A stretch of DNA of 64,000 nucleotides from an uncultured Chitinophaga sp. (lineage in GTDB: Bacteria; Bacteroidota; Bacteroidia; Chitinophagales; Chitinophagaceae). The notes below the pieces were generated by a model, which was not told the origin of the DNA, did not search any database, and was given only the letters and a program-made list of their open reading frames with translations. A program made the position numbers and the translations under genes. The stretch lies in NCBI RefSeq assembly GCF_946479755.1, contig NZ_CAMLHC010000008.1:62001-126000 (forward strand). The letters are read 5' to 3'. Shown here one piece after another: positions 43,609-54,000 of the stretch (position 1 is its first letter; every line of letters starts with the position of its first letter).

Positions 43609-43766
43609 GGCTGCAAAGCGGTCGCAGCAGCTGATTCCCGCTGCTTTTATGATCTCTCCAAAAAATCTTTTCCCAAACTGGTAAATCTGTCAAAATCTTT
43701 TTATTCTTGTAGCCTGTATTGTTGTCAATCAAAACTATTCCAGTTTCAATTATTTAAGCGGATTCC

Positions 43767-45812
43767 ATGAATAAACTTGCGGGCGAAACCAGTCCTTATT
43801 TACTGCAGCACGCGCATAACCCGGTGGAGTGGTATCCCTGGGGAGAAGAGGCACTGGAGCGGGCCAGAAAGGAAGACAAGCCTATTCTGGTGAGTATCGG
43901 GTATGCCGCTTGTCACTGGTGTCATGTGATGGAGCGGGAAAGCTTTGAAGATGCAGCTACCGCTGCCATCATGAATGAGCATTTCATCAACATCAAGATA
44001 GACCGGGAGGAACGGCCGGACCTGGACCACATCTACATGGATGCGGTGCAGGCGATGACCGGCGCCGGCGGGTGGCCGCTGAACGTATTCCTCACGCCGG
44101 ATAAAAAGCCGTTCTATGGTGGTACCTATTTCCCGCCGGTAAAGGCTTACAACCGGCCTTCGTGGAAAGATGTGCTCCTGTCGCTGGCGGATGCTTTTGC
44201 CGGCAAACGGGAAGATATAGAAACACAGGCAGATAACCTGACCCAACATATCGACCAGTCGAGCCAGTTTGGAATGGATGCCGGTGTCAACTTCAATATT
44301 CCGCGGGAGGAATTGTTTACCCGTCAGCAGTGTGACACTATCTGCGAAAATATACTCCGGCAGGCAGATACCACATGGGGTGGGTTCGGCCGCGCGCCCA
44401 AGTTCCCCCAAACCTTTACGATCGGGTATTTACTGCGGTACCACCATGCGTTTAAACATCCGGAAGCGTTGCAACAGGCGTTGCTGTCTCTTGACAAAAT
44501 GTTGCAGGGCGGCCTGTACGACCAGCTGGGTGGCGGTTTTGCCCGCTACTCGACCGACGAGAAGTGGCTGGCCCCTCATTTCGAGAAGATGTTGTACGAC
44601 AATGCCCTGCTGATAGATGTGTTGTGCGATGCCTGGCAACTGACCCGCCAGGAGGTATACGCACAGACTATAAAAGATACCCTGACTTTTATTACCCGGG
44701 AGATGACATCGCCGGAGGGTGGTTTTTATGCCGCGCTCGACGCCGACTCTGAAGGTGTGGAAGGTAAGTTCTATACCTGGAGCAAGGCGGAGATACATCA
44801 TGTACTGGGAGAACAGGCGGGTCCTTTCTGTGAGTTCTATGACGTAACAGAGCATGGCAACTGGGAAGAGCAGAATATATTATGGATACAGCAGCCGCTG
44901 GAGCAGTTTGCCGCGGAGAAAGGGTATGACCCGGCGGTGCTGGGGGCTATGCTGAAGGGCTGCCGTGAGAAACTGCTGGCCGTGCGGGCCAGCCGGATAC
45001 GTCCCGGGCTGGACGACAAGATCCTGCTGGGCTGGAACGCCCTGATGGTGCATGCCTGCTGCCGCGCCTTCGCCACGCTGGGCGACGAGGCTTACCGGCA
45101 GATGGCGGTGCGCAATATGGATTTCCTCCTCTCCCATTTCCGGCAAAACGACGGTACACAGGCATTTTACCATACCTGGAAAAACGGGCAGGCCAAATAT
45201 CCTGCTTTCCTGGACGACTATGCGTGCCTGATACGCGCGCTGATCGCCCTGCAGGAAATTACCGGGGATACCCGGTACCTGTACCAGGCGCACGATATCA
45301 CGGCTTTTGTCAACGATCATTTTGGTGACGGCGGTCATCTTTTTTATTATACGATCGATGGACAGGATGATGTGATCGTGCGGAAGAAGGAAGTGTACGA
45401 CGGCGCAGTGCCCAGCGGTAATGCGCTGATGGTGCAGAACCTTTGGTATCTCTCCGTTGTTTTTGATAACAAAGACTGGGGAAACAAGGCCGTGGCCGCG
45501 TTGTCCGGCATTGCCCAGACGGTGACCCGCTATCCGACTTCTTTCGGCGTGTGGGCGAGCCAGTTATTACAGTTTGTAAAAGGTACCCCTGAAATAGCTG
45601 TTGTAGGTAATGATTTCCGCGAGCGGATGCGGGAGGCGGGCAATTGGTTTATCCCTTTCAGGATTTTAATAGGCTCGGAAAAAAATCAGCCGGAAATTCC
45701 GCTTTTGCAGGACAGATACCGGGAAAATGAAACATTAGTTTATTTATGCAAGGATTACCATTGTATTAAGCCAGTGTTTTATATACAAGAAATTATTAAT
45801 TTAATAGAATAA
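43767..45812 (+). CDS. DUF255 thioredoxin-domain protein (YyaL/SSP411 family)
   Basis: A 681-residue protein. The N-terminal thioredoxin-like domain (about 1-170) holds [14 protein letters not shown], and an (alpha/alpha) toroid domain follows, as in N-acylglucosamine 2-epimerases. The N-terminal pattern [21 protein letters not shown] is typical. The function in bacteria is unknown; a redox or sugar-binding role is suspected. It is monocistronic. Confidence 0.9.
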   Translation: MNKLAGETSPYLLQHAHNPVEWYPWGEEALERARKEDKPILVSIGYAACHWCHVMERESFEDAATAAIMNEHFINIKIDREERPDLDHIYMDAVQAMTGAGGWPLNVFLTPDKKPFYGGTYFPPVKAYNRPSWKDVLLSLADAFAGKREDIETQADNLTQHIDQSSQFGMDAGVNFNIPREELFTRQQCDTICENILRQADTTWGGFGRAPKFPQTFTIGYLLRYHHAFKHPEALQQALLSLDKMLQGGLYDQLGGGFARYSTDEKWLAPHFEKMLYDNALLIDVLCDAWQLTRQEVYAQTIKDTLTFITREMTSPEGGFYAALDADSEGVEGKFYTWSKAEIHHVLGEQAGPFCEFYDVTEHGNWEEQNILWIQQPLEQFAAEKGYDPAVLGAMLKGCREKLLAVRASRIRPGLDDKILLGWNALMVHACCRAFATLGDEAYRQMAVRNMDFLLSHFRQNDGTQAFYHTWKNGQAKYPAFLDDYACLIRALIALQEITGDTRYLYQAHDITAFVNDHFGDGGHLFYYTIDGQDDVIVRKKEVYDGAVPSGNALMVQNLWYLSVVFDNKDWGNKAVAALSGIAQTVTRYPTSFGVWASQLLQFVKGTPEIAVVGNDFRERMREAGNWFIPFRILIGSEKNQPEIPLLQDRYRENETLVYLCKDYHCIKPVFYIQEIINLIE

Positions 45813-45946
45813 TTATGTAACTTGCCCGTTATAAGGGTAGTTTAGGTAAAATAAATGTTGGACCGGTGATATAATAAAATGTTAAAAAATACGTTTAAAT
45901 TAGTTACCGAACCGAGGTATGTGGAATTGAAAAAGTTGTGTAAAAG

Positions 45947-45979
45947 TTGACTACAAATTAAATTTTATTATTACATTTG
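45947..45979 (+). promoter_or_regulatory. Promoter of the gldKLMN operon
   Basis: TTG at 45947-45949 and TACATTTG at 45972-45979, spaced 22 bases. The leader to gldK is about 95 bases. Confidence 0.6.
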
Positions 45980-46079
45980 CTATCTTTCATATAAACAAAG
46001 CGGGTGATAAATATGAGAAATGTGTTCCCTTGCATTCAGGCAAAAAGCACCAGGCTGGTTAATAGAAAAACATATTCTG

Positions 46080-47363
46080 ATGAAAGCTACCCTTATGAAG
46101 CTTAACTATTTAAGAGGTCTGTTGGCAATTCTGCTGGTTTCCCTGCTGGCCAGCTGTGGCGGTAGTAAAGGCCCCAAAAACGCACAAGGGCAACTGATCG
46201 GCGTGAGCCCCAGACCTAAGTACACCCCCCCTGTACCGTACGGAATGGTTTATGTTCCTGCGGGGACTTTTCACATGGGCCCCAGTGATGAGGACGTGAA
46301 CTATGCCTACACTGCGCGTAACAAGTCGATCTCCATTTCCGGCTTCTACATGGATGCCACGGAAATTACGAACAATGAGTACCGTCAGTTCGTGCAATGG
46401 GTGCAGGACTCTATCGCCCACATCCTGTTAGGCCACGTTAAACAGGACGATGGACATGACATTATCGACTGGAAACAGAAGATCAACTGGAAAGACAAAG
46501 CGACAGTGGAAAAACTGGACGCGATGATATACACGGAGGCGGACCGCCTGTACGGCCGTAAGGACGTAGACGTTGGAAAGCTGGTTTATCACCAGGAAAC
46601 ATTCAACTGGGACAAGGCCAAGCTGAGGGAGAACTTCGGCAAGCCCCGTTCTACCTTCATCGTGAAGAAAGACGTGCCCATTTATCCGGACACCCTGTGC
46701 TGGATCAGGGACTTCTCCTACGCGTATAACGAGCCGATGACCCGTATGTACTTCTGGCATCCGGCGTTCGACAACTATCCGGTAGTAGGTGTTAACTGGC
46801 ACCAGGCCACCGCTTTCTGCGAATGGAGAAGTAAATTCTGGGAAGACTACCGCAACTCCAAGAAATTATTCACGGAAGATAAATTCCAGCTGCCTTCTGA
46901 AGCACAGTGGGAATATGCAGCCCGTGGCGGCAGAGAACAAACGCCTTATCCCTGGGGTGGTTACTATATCCGCAACAAAAAAGGCTGTCTGCTGGCCAAC
47001 TTCAAACCGGGCCGCGGTAACTATCCGGAAGACGGCGGCTTCTACACCGTACGTGCCGACGCCTACTGGCCCAACGATTACGGCCTGTATTGCATGGCTG
47101 GTAACGTAGCGGAATGGACTGCCGACATCTTCTATGAAAATGCCTATTCATTTACCTCTGATATGAACCCTTATCTGAGAATGGACGTGCCGGACGACGC
47201 GCCGTTGAAGATGAAACGTAAGGCCATCAGAGGCGGTTCCTGGAAAGACGTGGGATACTTCCTGCAAACAGGTACCAGGACATATGAATACCAGGATAGT
47301 GCCAAATCATATGTAGGTTTCAGATGTACCATCGCATTGAGCAGAAGAGCGAAACACAGATAA
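46080..47363 (+). CDS. gldK: Gliding motility/T9SS lipoprotein GldK
   Basis: A 427-residue lipoprotein with lipobox LLASC and an FGE/sulfatase-modifying-factor-type domain (GMVYVPAGTFHMGPSDED, then EWEYAARGG-type PSEAQWEYAARGG and GFRCTIAL at the end). GldK forms, with GldN, the ring under the outer membrane of the type IX secretion system. The start may be ATG 46080 or 46095. It is the first gene of gldKLMN. Confidence 0.95.
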   Translation: MKATLMKLNYLRGLLAILLVSLLASCGGSKGPKNAQGQLIGVSPRPKYTPPVPYGMVYVPAGTFHMGPSDEDVNYAYTARNKSISISGFYMDATEITNNEYRQFVQWVQDSIAHILLGHVKQDDGHDIIDWKQKINWKDKATVEKLDAMIYTEADRLYGRKDVDVGKLVYHQETFNWDKAKLRENFGKPRSTFIVKKDVPIYPDTLCWIRDFSYAYNEPMTRMYFWHPAFDNYPVVGVNWHQATAFCEWRSKFWEDYRNSKKLFTEDKFQLPSEAQWEYAARGGREQTPYPWGGYYIRNKKGCLLANFKPGRGNYPEDGGFYTVRADAYWPNDYGLYCMAGNVAEWTADIFYENAYSFTSDMNPYLRMDVPDDAPLKMKRKAIRGGSWKDVGYFLQTGTRTYEYQDSAKSYVGFRCTIALSRRAKHR

Positions 47364-47484
47364 TTGCTGATCCGTTAAACCAGAAAAGCCTTTATTTATG
47401 CACACACTAAGCAAATCATTGAGAAATAACTATTCCATACAGAGAACTTTAACACTTATCACTTTAACCAGTAAATTTTAACCT

Positions 47485-48231
47485 ATGGCTATGAATCCTA
47501 ACAAAGCTAAATGGCTGAACTTTTTCGTATGTATTGCCGCTTCTGTTGTAATTATCGGAGCGTTATTTAAACTGCAACACTGGCGGGGAGCGGATATCGC
47601 TTTGATTTTAGGTCTGAGCACTGAAGCGCTCATCTTCTTTGTATATGCATTCGTTCCTGACTCCGGTGCCTCCCATGCTGAAGGCCAGGTAGTAGCCGTT
47701 GCCGGCAGCCCTGCTGTTGCTGGTCTCGACAAAATGTTACAGGAAGCAGACATTACGCCTGCGAACCTGCAACGCCTGAGCGAAAACTTCCAGAAACTGG
47801 GCACTACCGTTGATAAAATGAGAGATATCAGCGACGTGGTAGCTGCTACCGGTGACTACACCCAGAAAACAAGAGAAGCTGCCGCTGCTATCGGTAATGT
47901 GGCCAACGCCTACACTACTGCTGCTTCCGCAGTATCTTCCTTCAATAGCGCCTCTGAGTCTACCAGAAGCTTCCACGAACAGATGCAGGGCATGACCAAA
48001 AACCTGGCTTCCCTGAACGCTATCTACGAACTGGAGCTGCAGGACACCAACAACCACCTGAAAGCGATGAACAACTTCTACAGCAACCTGCAGAAAGCTT
48101 CTACCGCTATGAGTGGCAGCATCGACGACGCTAAGAAAACACAAGAGCAGATCAGCATGCTGGCTAAAAACCTCAGCAACCTCAATACTGTTTATGGTAA
48201 TATGTTAACTGCCATGGGCGGAAACAGATAA
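47485..48231 (+). CDS. gldL: T9SS motor protein GldL
   Basis: A 248-residue inner-membrane protein. Two helices (about 10-28 and 36-56) carry the conserved membrane Glu (E47, in GLSTEALIFFVYAF) and a Lys in FKLQHW, the residues needed for proton-driven motion in the GldLM motor. The rest is a long helical coiled cytoplasmic region. It forms a pentamer around GldM. It lies 121 bases after gldK. Confidence 0.95.
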   Translation: MAMNPNKAKWLNFFVCIAASVVIIGALFKLQHWRGADIALILGLSTEALIFFVYAFVPDSGASHAEGQVVAVAGSPAVAGLDKMLQEADITPANLQRLSENFQKLGTTVDKMRDISDVVAATGDYTQKTREAAAAIGNVANAYTTAASAVSSFNSASESTRSFHEQMQGMTKNLASLNAIYELELQDTNNHLKAMNNFYSNLQKASTAMSGSIDDAKKTQEQISMLAKNLSNLNTVYGNMLTAMGGNR

Positions 48232-48280
48232 GGTATCGCTTATAGTTTAATAAACCATTCATTAAATCTGCTAAAGAACT

Positions 48281-49822
48281 ATGGCACTACCTAAAGATCC
48301 TAGGCAGAAGATGATCAACATCATGTACCTGGTCCTCACGGCCATGCTCGCGTTGAACGTCTCTGCTGAAATATTGAACGCTTTTAATATCGTAAATAAC
48401 TCTATCGTTACTTCCAACGGTGCCCTCACTGATAAAAACAACTTCATTTATCAGCAGTTTGTGGAACAAATGAAAGATAACGCTGAGAAAGTAGCTCCGC
48501 TGAAAGCCAAAGCTGAAGAAGTAAAAAAGCTGTCTGCCGAAGCATACAATTACGTTGAAAGCCTGAAAAATCTCATCATCACAGAAAGCGGTGGTAAAGA
48601 TGAACACGGTGAGCTTAAATCGCAATCCGATCTGGACGCTCCTACCCGCGTGATGGAGAACATGAAAAAAGGCCCTGAACTGGAAGCTAAACTGACTGCC
48701 CTGCGCAAACAGTTGCTTACTTTCGTTGAACCTAAAGACCAGGCTAAATTTGCAAAAACTTTACCCCTGAAAATCGAAGTGGGAAAATCCGGAAGTAACG
48801 ATCATGGTACCGGTCCTAAAACATGGACTACCTACCATTTCAACATGGTACCTACCATCGCTGCAGTCACTATCCTGGGCAAATTCCAGAACGATATTAA
48901 AAACTCTGAGTCTGCTGTAATCGACGACCTGTATCGTCAGATCAATGCGAAAGACTTTAAGTTTGACAAAATCAGGCCGTTCATCTCCCTGAACTCTAAA
49001 AACCTGATGTCAGGCCAGACGCTGACTGCACAAATCGCAGTAGGCGCCTACAGCACTACCGTAAACCCGACCATCACTGTCAACGGTCAAACGATCACTG
49101 CTACTGAAGGTCTGGCTACTTACTCCCTGCCGGTGAGCGGCCTCGGTGAGAAAACCATTTCCGGTACTATCACCCTGCCTAACCCTGCCGGTGGCGAACC
49201 TATCACACAGTCTTTCACTGAAAGCTATAACGTAGGTGCTTCTACTACCTCTATCTCTGCCGACAAAATGAACGTACTGTACATTGGCCTGCAGAACCCG
49301 ATCTCCATCTCTGCTGCCGGTGTACCTGCTGAAGCGGTTTCCGCTTCCATCAACGGGGGCACCATTACCAAACGCGGCTCCGGTGAATACACAGTAACCG
49401 TTAGCCAGCCTGGTAAAGCGGTGATCAACGTGGTAGCCAACATCGACGGTAAAGTAAAACAACTGGGTCAGAAAGAATTCCGTGTAAAACGTGTTCCGGA
49501 CCCTGTACTGAAAGTAGGATTTAACAAAGGTGGCAGCATGAAAGCCGCTGACTTTAAAGTTCAGCTCGGCCTCGCCGCCGCTCTGGAAGACTTCGAATTC
49601 GAAGGCGTGAAATACGATGTAGTAGGTTACCGTATCGGTGTATCTGCCAAAGGCAAAGAATACCAGGAAGGTGAAGCCAACTCCGCTTATTTCCCGAACA
49701 GCGTAGCTGCTTCTATCCGTGCCCTGCGCCCGGGTGACGAAGTGTACTTCGAAAACGTAAAAGTAAAAGGCCCTGATGGTATTGTACGTACAATGCCCAG
49801 CACAATATTCAAATTAAATTAA
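48281..49822 (+). CDS. gldM: T9SS motor protein GldM
   Basis: A 513-residue protein with a single N-terminal helix (about 10-33, in MINIMYLVLTAMLALNVSAE) and a long periplasmic part. The periplasmic part consists of a helical first domain and Ig-like beta domains, as in the known GldM dimer. It transmits rotation or torque from GldL to the GldKN ring. It starts 49 bases after gldL. Confidence 0.96.
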   Translation: MALPKDPRQKMINIMYLVLTAMLALNVSAEILNAFNIVNNSIVTSNGALTDKNNFIYQQFVEQMKDNAEKVAPLKAKAEEVKKLSAEAYNYVESLKNLIITESGGKDEHGELKSQSDLDAPTRVMENMKKGPELEAKLTALRKQLLTFVEPKDQAKFAKTLPLKIEVGKSGSNDHGTGPKTWTTYHFNMVPTIAAVTILGKFQNDIKNSESAVIDDLYRQINAKDFKFDKIRPFISLNSKNLMSGQTLTAQIAVGAYSTTVNPTITVNGQTITATEGLATYSLPVSGLGEKTISGTITLPNPAGGEPITQSFTESYNVGASTTSISADKMNVLYIGLQNPISISAAGVPAEAVSASINGGTITKRGSGEYTVTVSQPGKAVINVVANIDGKVKQLGQKEFRVKRVPDPVLKVGFNKGGSMKAADFKVQLGLAAALEDFEFEGVKYDVVGYRIGVSAKGKEYQEGEANSAYFPNSVAASIRALRPGDEVYFENVKVKGPDGIVRTMPSTIFKLN

Positions 49823-49843
49823 CAGGTCATAAATTACTGAAAT

Positions 49844-50875
49844 ATGCGAGCAGTAATATTTAACAGAATTGGTTGGTGTACAATGTTGCTGGTAATGCTG
49901 GCAACAGCTGCGGAAGCACAAAGACGTGGTGGTACTACCCGCCGCAGAACAGCTACCGAAGCACCACAGACAGACCCGAACGCGCCGGTGGTAAACCCCG
50001 CTACCGGGAATGCTGTAGCACCTCCTCCTCCTGCTCCTAACGCCGCGTCCCAACGCCCGGACGGTATCACCGCCCCGGTGTCAGACACGCCGCGCAAATC
50101 ACTGCGCGTAGATGGTGTGGTAGAGAGAAACCTCGCAAGAGAACGCGTTCCCATCGTGTACGACTACATCCGTGAGGATGACCGTTTCTGGGAAAAACGT
50201 GTCTGGCAGGTAATCGATGTCCGGGAGAAAATCAACCTCCCCTTCCAATACAACGTGGAAGACGAAAGTGGCATTAACCAACTGTTTATTAATATTCTGC
50301 TGAACGCTATCAAGAATAAGGAAGTTGAAGCTTTCAACCCTATCGATGACCGCTTCACTACGGTAATGCCTTACGAGGAAATCCAAACCAAGATCGCAGG
50401 CGAAGAAAGGACCGTACGCAGTATCGACCCGGTTACCGGCGAAGAAAAAATGGTGACCACCCGCGATGACTTCGATCCCCGTACTATCAGACAGTACAAA
50501 GTGAAAGAAGTATGGGTGTTCGACAAAGAAGCTTCCGCCCTTAAAGTCCGTATCCTCGGTATCGCCCCTATGGTGTCCCGCATGAACGAAGATGGCAGCG
50601 TCCGCGCTTCTATCCCCCTGTTCTGGGTATATTACCCTGATCTGCGTCCTACCCTGGCCAAGTACGATGTGTACAACCAGAACAACGACGCATCCACTAT
50701 CAGCTGGGAAGACCTCTTCGAGATGCGTTTCTTCGGCAGCTATGTAGTGAAGGAAAACAATACCTACAACCGCGAGATCAAGGACTACATTAAAGACGGT
50801 GTGATGCGCCTCCTCGAAGGCCAGTCCATCAAAGACCGTATCTTTAATAAAGAACAGGACCTCTGGCAATACTAA
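49844..50875 (+). CDS. gldN: T9SS ring protein GldN
   Basis: A 343-residue periplasmic protein with a signal peptide (cleavage near AEAQ), a Pro/Ala-rich linker (about 35-75) and a C-terminal domain with YDYIREDDRFWEKRVWQVID, DREKINLPFQYNVE-like and SWEDLFEMRFFGSYVVKENN. It pairs with GldK in the ring. It ends the operon, followed by a strong terminator. Confidence 0.95.
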   Translation: MRAVIFNRIGWCTMLLVMLATAAEAQRRGGTTRRRTATEAPQTDPNAPVVNPATGNAVAPPPPAPNAASQRPDGITAPVSDTPRKSLRVDGVVERNLARERVPIVYDYIREDDRFWEKRVWQVIDVREKINLPFQYNVEDESGINQLFINILLNAIKNKEVEAFNPIDDRFTTVMPYEEIQTKIAGEERTVRSIDPVTGEEKMVTTRDDFDPRTIRQYKVKEVWVFDKEASALKVRILGIAPMVSRMNEDGSVRASIPLFWVYYPDLRPTLAKYDVYNQNNDASTISWEDLFEMRFFGSYVVKENNTYNREIKDYIKDGVMRLLEGQSIKDRIFNKEQDLWQY

Positions 50876-50900
50876 TCCATCTGCATTACGTACTACGTAT

Positions 50901-50940
50901 AAAAAGCGAAGACCCGGCACCGTCCGGGTCTTCGCTTTTT
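50901..50940 (+). terminator. Terminator of gldKLMN
   Basis: Perfect 17-base arms AAAAAGCGAAGACCCGG and its complement around CACCGT. Confidence 0.95.
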
Positions 50941-50957
50941 ATACGTATTTTGCCTTT

Positions 50958-51527
50958 ATGGAACTTCTGCGTAAAACAGCCTTCAGCATCATGCCCCTGC
51001 CGGACAAAGAGTGGGAAGAGCTTTCCGCCTGCTGGACACCGGTCACCTTCAAAAGAAAGGATATGATCACCGTGGCCGGTGAAGTGGAAAAATATATCTA
51101 CTTCGTGGAAGAAGGCGTGCAACGGCTGTTTAGCCTGGAAAACGACCGCGAAGTCACGCTCCTGTTCACCTACATCGGCTCTTTCTCCGGGGTGATAGAC
51201 GCGTTCCAGCTGCAACGGCCCTCTCCCTGGTACCTGGAAGCGCTGACACCCAGCCGCATGCTGCGCCTGTCATGGGCCGACTTTGACCGCCTTACCCGGC
51301 AATACCCGCTGCTCGACAGATGGGTACGCCTCGGCTCAGTGGCCGCTCTCGGCGGCATCCTGGAACGGCATAAGGAAATACTCTCCTACAGCGCGGAACA
51401 GAAATTCCGGACACTGCTCACCCGTAGCCCGCACGTACTGCAGCTGATACCGCAGAAATACCTCGCCTCTTATCTCGGTATTGACCCTGCCACTTTCAGC
51501 AAACTCCTGAAGTCTGTAAAATTGTAA
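50958..51527 (+). CDS. Crp/Fnr-family transcriptional regulator
   Basis: A 189-residue protein with an N-terminal cyclic-nucleotide-binding-like domain (VEEGVQRLFSLENDREVTLL and FSGVIDAF region). The C-terminal helix-turn-helix is short (LIPQKYLASYLGIDPATFSK), typical of the small Bacteroidota Crp/Fnr regulators. No Cys cluster of FNR type is seen. The ligand is unknown. It follows the gldN terminator and precedes a DinB gene that has its own -7 box. Confidence 0.87.
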   Translation: MELLRKTAFSIMPLPDKEWEELSACWTPVTFKRKDMITVAGEVEKYIYFVEEGVQRLFSLENDREVTLLFTYIGSFSGVIDAFQLQRPSPWYLEALTPSRMLRLSWADFDRLTRQYPLLDRWVRLGSVAALGGILERHKEILSYSAEQKFRTLLTRSPHVLQLIPQKYLASYLGIDPATFSKLLKSVKL

Positions 51528-51567
51528 AATCTTGATCTGCGCCAACTTTTTCCGTTGCCAGCCGTGG

Positions 51568-51575
51568 TAGTTTTG
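51568..51575 (+). promoter_or_regulatory. -7 box TAGTTTTG of the DinB-family gene
   Basis: Exact TAnnTTTG match 17 bases before ATG 51593. Confidence 0.45.
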
Positions 51576-51592
51576 CAGTAAATCTTGTGAAT

Positions 51593-52189
51593 ATGGCCTC
51601 GATTAGCACCAGCACGCTTTTAAAGCAACTCCGCTTACAGATCGTAGCAGCGCAGTATAAAGCCGAAAACCAATTTGGCGGCCAGTCTGCCGACGTATTG
51701 TCCTATACATCCCAGCCCGGCACATGGAGCGCCCTTCAGTGCCTGGAACACCTGAATACCTACGGCCGGTTTTATCTGCCGGCATTGGATAAAGCGATTA
51801 CAGCAGCGGAAAGAAATGGCAGCCAACCCCTGGAAACCTTTAAAAGCAGCTGGCTGGGCGCCTGGTTTACCAAACAGATGCAACCTACGCCGGAAGGGAA
51901 GCTCCGCTCCCGCATGAAGTCTCCCAAAGGACACCTCCCCTCCGTTCAGCCCGACGCGGCGGACGTACTCCGTGAATTTATCCTGCAACAGGAAACGATG
52001 GAAGCTCTCATGGACAGGGCTGCGAAAATCAACCTGCAAAAAGCAAAGGTGGCCACTTCTCTCTCCAGCCTTATCAAACTGTCTGTGGGCGATACTTTCG
52101 GCTTTATGACAGCCCACATCAACCGGCATGTGCTACAGGCGGAAAATATGATCCGCCGTTGTCCCAGGCGGATGGAAAAAGCCGTCTAG
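51593..52189 (+). CDS. DinB-family protein
   Basis: A 198-residue four-helix-bundle protein of the DinB/YfiT-like metal-binding group. Likely ligand His residues are in LQCLEHLNTYGRF and FGFMTAHINRHVLQAENMIR. Members include bacillithiol- or mycothiol-dependent S-transferases; the substrate here is unknown. The stop codon overlaps the uvrC stop by four bases (convergent). Confidence 0.86.
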   Translation: MASISTSTLLKQLRLQIVAAQYKAENQFGGQSADVLSYTSQPGTWSALQCLEHLNTYGRFYLPALDKAITAAERNGSQPLETFKSSWLGAWFTKQMQPTPEGKLRSRMKSPKGHLPSVQPDAADVLREFILQQETMEALMDRAAKINLQKAKVATSLSSLIKLSVGDTFGFMTAHINRHVLQAENMIRRCPRRMEKAV

Positions 52190-53997
52190 CTTTGGCTTTT
52201 ATGGAAATGTTCCCATACCAGCCGGGCTTTGGCGCTGCCGATTTCCTGTGTGAGGTCTTCTTCTGAAAGCAGTTTTATTTTGGCAACAGAGCGGAATGTT
52301 TTCAACAGCTGCGTGGCAGTCTGTTCACCAATTCCCTTGATGGTTTCCAGTTCATTTTTAAACGTGCCCTTACTGCGTTTCTGACGGTGGAACGTGATCC
52401 CGAAACGGTGTACCTCGTCACGCACGCGGCGTATCAGCTTCAGGCTCTCGCTGTTGAACGGCAGTTTGATACTTTCTGAGTCGCCGGGGAAGAAGATCTC
52501 TTCCTCGTTTTTGGCGAGGCCTACGACCGTCATGCTGCCAATCAGGTCCAGCGCACGGATGCTTTCCATGGCTGATCCCAGCTGTCCTTTACCACCATCG
52601 ATGATGACGAGCTGCGGCAACGGCTGCTGTTCTGCCAGCAGGCGGGAGTAGCGCCGGTATACGACTTCTTTCATGGAGGCGAAATCGTTGATGCCTTCTA
52701 CTGTTTTGATATTGAAATGGCGATAGTCCTTCTTGGACGCTACGCCGTCTTTAAACACCACGCAGGCGGATACGGGGTAAGCGCCCTGGAAGTTGGAGTT
52801 ATCGAAACACTCGATGTGCTCCGGCAGCAGCGGCAGTTCAAGATCGGCCTGCAACTGGTAGAGCACCTGCTTCCGCTCCATATCGCTCTTGCCTTCGAGA
52901 TGCAGTATTTTCTTCCGGTATAATTCTTCCTTGAAATAATTCACGTTCTTCTCCGACAGCTCCAGCAGTTTCTTTTTATCCCCTCCTTTGGGAACGGTGA
53001 TGGTGACATCGCTCTCGGGGTACTCCAACGGGAAAGGCACTACGATTTCAGGCGTAATGCTTTTAAATACGTCCCGCAGGTAGGCGATGGCGTAGCTGAG
53101 CACTTCTTCATCCCCTTCTTCCAGCTGTTTTTCAAGGGTCACCGTCTTGGTATCCGAGATGGTGCCGTTGAGAATACGCAGATAGTTAACGTAGGCATGG
53201 TTGCCGTCGCTGATGATGGAGAACACGTCCACGTTGCCCATGCGCGTGTTGACCACGGTGGATTTGGCGGAGTAGTCTTCCAGGCTGGAGATTTTTTTGC
53301 GCATGATCTCTGCCTTTTCAAACTCCATGGCGGCAGCGTATTGCTGCATTTGTTCTTTGAAAAGGTTTACTACGGGCGACAGGTTGCCTTTCAATACGTT
53401 TTTCACCTGCGCCAGCCCTTCCCGGTAGTCTTCTTCCGTCTGTAATCCCTCGCAGGGGCCTTTGCAGTTGCCCAGGTGGTATTCAAGGCATACCTTGAAC
53501 TTCCCTTTTTTGATGTTCTGGTCGCTGAGGTTGAGATTACAGGTGCGCAGCGGAATATTGTAGCGGATCACTTCCAGGATTTCCCGTACGCGGCCCACGG
53601 AGGTAAACGGTCCCAGGTAATCCGATCCGTCTTTGACGACATTGCGGGTAAAGAACACCCGCGGGAACGGTTCATGTTTGATGACGATATAAGGATACGT
53701 TTTATCATCTTTGAGGTTGATGTTGTACCTGGGCTGGAACTGTTTGATCAGGGAGTTCTCCAGCAGGAAAGCGTCCTGCTCGGAGTTGACAATGGTAAAC
53801 TCAATGTGGTGGATGTGTTCCACCAGTTTACGGGTCTTGAAGTTATCGTGATATTTAACGAAATAGGAACTTACTCTTTTGCGCAGACTCTTCGCTTTGC
53901 CTACATACAGCAGGGTGCCGTCCTTGTCGTAATATTTGTAGATACCGGGATCAAGTGGTATGGTATGTGATATTTGCTGAAATTCTGCTGCTGTCAT
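52186..53997 (-). CDS. uvrC: Excinuclease ABC subunit C
   Basis: A 603-residue nuclease of nucleotide excision repair. The N-terminal GIY-YIG domain (PLDPGIYKYYDKDGTLLYVG) cuts 3' of the lesion. A Cys cluster (CKG/CEG region LEYHLGNCKGPCEG), a UVR motif (QYAAAMEFEKAEIMRKKI), the RNase H-like second nuclease (ECFDNSNFQG) and C-terminal helix-hairpin-helix repeats (LETIKGIGEQTATQLLKTF) follow. Length is normal. It lies 3 bases after the lipoprotein gene, so the two form one unit. Confidence 0.97.
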   Translation of the reverse strand: MTAAEFQQISHTIPLDPGIYKYYDKDGTLLYVGKAKSLRKRVSSYFVKYHDNFKTRKLVEHIHHIEFTIVNSEQDAFLLENSLIKQFQPRYNINLKDDKTYPYIVIKHEPFPRVFFTRNVVKDGSDYLGPFTSVGRVREILEVIRYNIPLRTCNLNLSDQNIKKGKFKVCLEYHLGNCKGPCEGLQTEEDYREGLAQVKNVLKGNLSPVVNLFKEQMQQYAAAMEFEKAEIMRKKISSLEDYSAKSTVVNTRMGNVDVFSIISDGNHAYVNYLRILNGTISDTKTVTLEKQLEEGDEEVLSYAIAYLRDVFKSITPEIVVPFPLEYPESDVTITVPKGGDKKKLLELSEKNVNYFKEELYRKKILHLEGKSDMERKQVLYQLQADLELPLLPEHIECFDNSNFQGAYPVSACVVFKDGVASKKDYRHFNIKTVEGINDFASMKEVVYRRYSRLLAEQQPLPQLVIIDGGKGQLGSAMESIRALDLIGSMTVVGLAKNEEEIFFPGDSESIKLPFNSESLKLIRRVRDEVHRFGITFHRQKRSKGTFKNELETIKGIGEQTATQLLKTFRSVAKIKLLSEEDLTQEIGSAKARLVWEHFHKSQS

Positions 53998-54000
53998 GTG